Below, piece by piece: positions 29,886-30,499 of a stretch of 30,499 bases of DNA. Made by a program: the position numbers and the translations under genes. The notes below the pieces were generated by a model. It was not told the origin of the DNA. It ran no database searches and saw only the letters and a list, made by a program, of their open reading frames with translations. The number at the start of each line of letters is the position of its first letter. Positions within the stretch are counted from its first letter, which is position 1. Source of the DNA: CAXTTV01 sp964247295 (GTDB taxonomy: Bacteria > Chloroflexota > Ktedonobacteria > Ktedonobacterales > Ktedonobacteraceae); contig CAXTTV010000036.1 in assembly GCA_964247295.1 (NCBI GenBank), positions 1 to 30,499 of the forward strand, written 5' to 3'.

Positions 29886-30499
29886 TTACTGCCAGAAGGC
29901 GATATGCCGAATTCTGGAATAGTAGACCCTCAGGACAGCCGAGAGGGCATCCGCGATACTCCCACGCGTATTAGTGACATAGATATGGCGCATGCCCCAG
30001 TAGAGGCTTCCATGCTTATCCTGAGCGCTCAAGGCATCGCCATGGGTACGGATCTCGTTGATCTGATTGATTAATAGTTCGATAGGACCATCTGTATCTA
30101 TCAAAAGGACAGCTATTTCGGGATTAAACTCAGCGGAGCGACGGAGAAAAAGTTTGAGATCATTCTCTGTAATCTTGCTGGGGCTGCCCGATTTGCACTC
30201 GATCATCACACGGATGCCATCCACAAATGCAACGACATCCAGATCGCCTCCATCGCCAACCCCCCGGATCGCCACGCCGTGACGGGCTGGAACCTGGAGC
30301 CAGCTCCGAAACCACTCAGCCACATACCATTCCAGGGTTGGGCCTAAATTATCAATGCTAGAGTAGATTGATCCTTTTTTCCAGTAGGGTGGTTCATGAG
30401 CCGCGATCCCATATTGTTGCATAAAGGAGAGGTAGCGGTTAAGCTTTTGTTCGCTATTGCAGATACGCTGGAGATCTTCAAACGTACAAATCTTATGAT
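29886..30499 (-). CDS. PD-(D/E)XK nuclease-like protein (5' end off window)
   Basis: Partial gene: the frame stays open from the stop at 29886 to the window edge. The segment upstream of the first ATG (30422) reads like real protein (FEDLQRICNSEQKLNRYLSF), so the start probably lies outside. The visible part is about 203 aa. Residues following ATG 30422 include GVGDGGDLDVVAFVDGIRVMIECKSG, the D...ECK arrangement of the PD-(D/E)XK nuclease fold (Asp in GDLDVV, Glu and Lys in IECK). The upstream part may be a winged-helix or helical DNA-binding region. Such proteins include restriction and repair nucleases and Mrr-like domains. The specific role is unknown. Confidence 0.75.
   Translation of the reverse strand, partial: HKICTFEDLQRICNSEQKLNRYLSFMQQYGIAAHEPPYWKKGSIYSSIDNLGPTLEWYVAEWFRSWLQVPARHGVAIRGVGDGGDLDVVAFVDGIRVMIECKSGSPSKITENDLKLFLRRSAEFNPEIAVLLIDTDGPIELLINQINEIRTHGDALSAQDKHGSLYWGMRHIYVTNTRGSIADALSAVLRVYYSRIRHIAFWQ

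Noticed and set aside
1..30499. CRISPR array or phage cluster
   Set aside because: No regularly spaced direct repeats, and no integrase, capsid or terminase genes were seen.

Overview
The window is a mostly coding, single-chromosome-like stretch from a bacterium. The best guess is a Chloroflexota member of the Ktedonobacteria type. That is an inference from moderate GC, an F420-type luciferase-like oxidoreductase, a GAF-PAS-class III cyclase, a pyrophosphate-type phosphofructokinase, a Tat-exported ferritin-like protein and a LacI/GH5 pair; no rRNA or taxonomic marker is present to prove it. No phage, CRISPR array or complete insertion sequence is visible. A short run of N at 26998-27015 marks an assembly gap.

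Layout. 1-620 is AT-rich with no supported gene. 772-2278 holds a secreted SGNH/GDSL hydrolase and an unrecognised protein, separated by a strong hairpin. 2395-5500 is a two-component pair: a response regulator followed by a polytopic histidine kinase. 5762-8752 holds an atypical SDR and a GAF-PAS-cyclase. From 8756 to 18837 nearly everything is on the minus strand: a double-GNAT protein, an HDAC-family deacetylase, sucD-sucC, an aldo/keto reductase, then a four-gene operon in which every junction is an ATGA overlap (PPi-phosphofructokinase, phosphopentomutase, GNAT, phosphomannomutase). Between the aldo/keto reductase and phosphomannomutase lies a gene-free 299-bp element with 45-nt inverted-repeat ends. 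19021-19794 is a Tat-exported ferritin-like protein. 20166-22202 holds a nucleoside hydrolase and a Gfo/Idh/MocA oxidoreductase. 22258-22998 is a serine acetyltransferase.

The most informative accessory region is 23232-26373: a secreted GH5-CBM35 glycanase (minus) and a divergent LacI-family regulator (plus). Both have consensus-like promoters, and each has a palindrome with the same core, CGAAAAG[G/C]TTTTC, just downstream of its promoter. Together these suggest a self-contained, autoregulated polysaccharide-utilisation switch. A 142-bp MITE-like element with perfect 21-bp terminal inverted repeats and a perfect 9-bp target duplication has inserted between the two promoters.

The right end carries an MBL-fold protein broken by the assembly gap, a tRNA-His with its own consensus promoter and terminator, a degenerate PaaK-like protein, an LLM-class oxidoreductase, and a PD-(D/E)XK-type protein whose reading frame runs off the window edge.

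Five promoters share an extended -10 (TGn + TAnnnT), which looks like a common promoter style here. Several genes start with GTG (cyclase, sucC, the phosphofructokinase, GH5, LLM oxidoreductase); for GH5 the position of the Shine-Dalgarno sequence decides the start.
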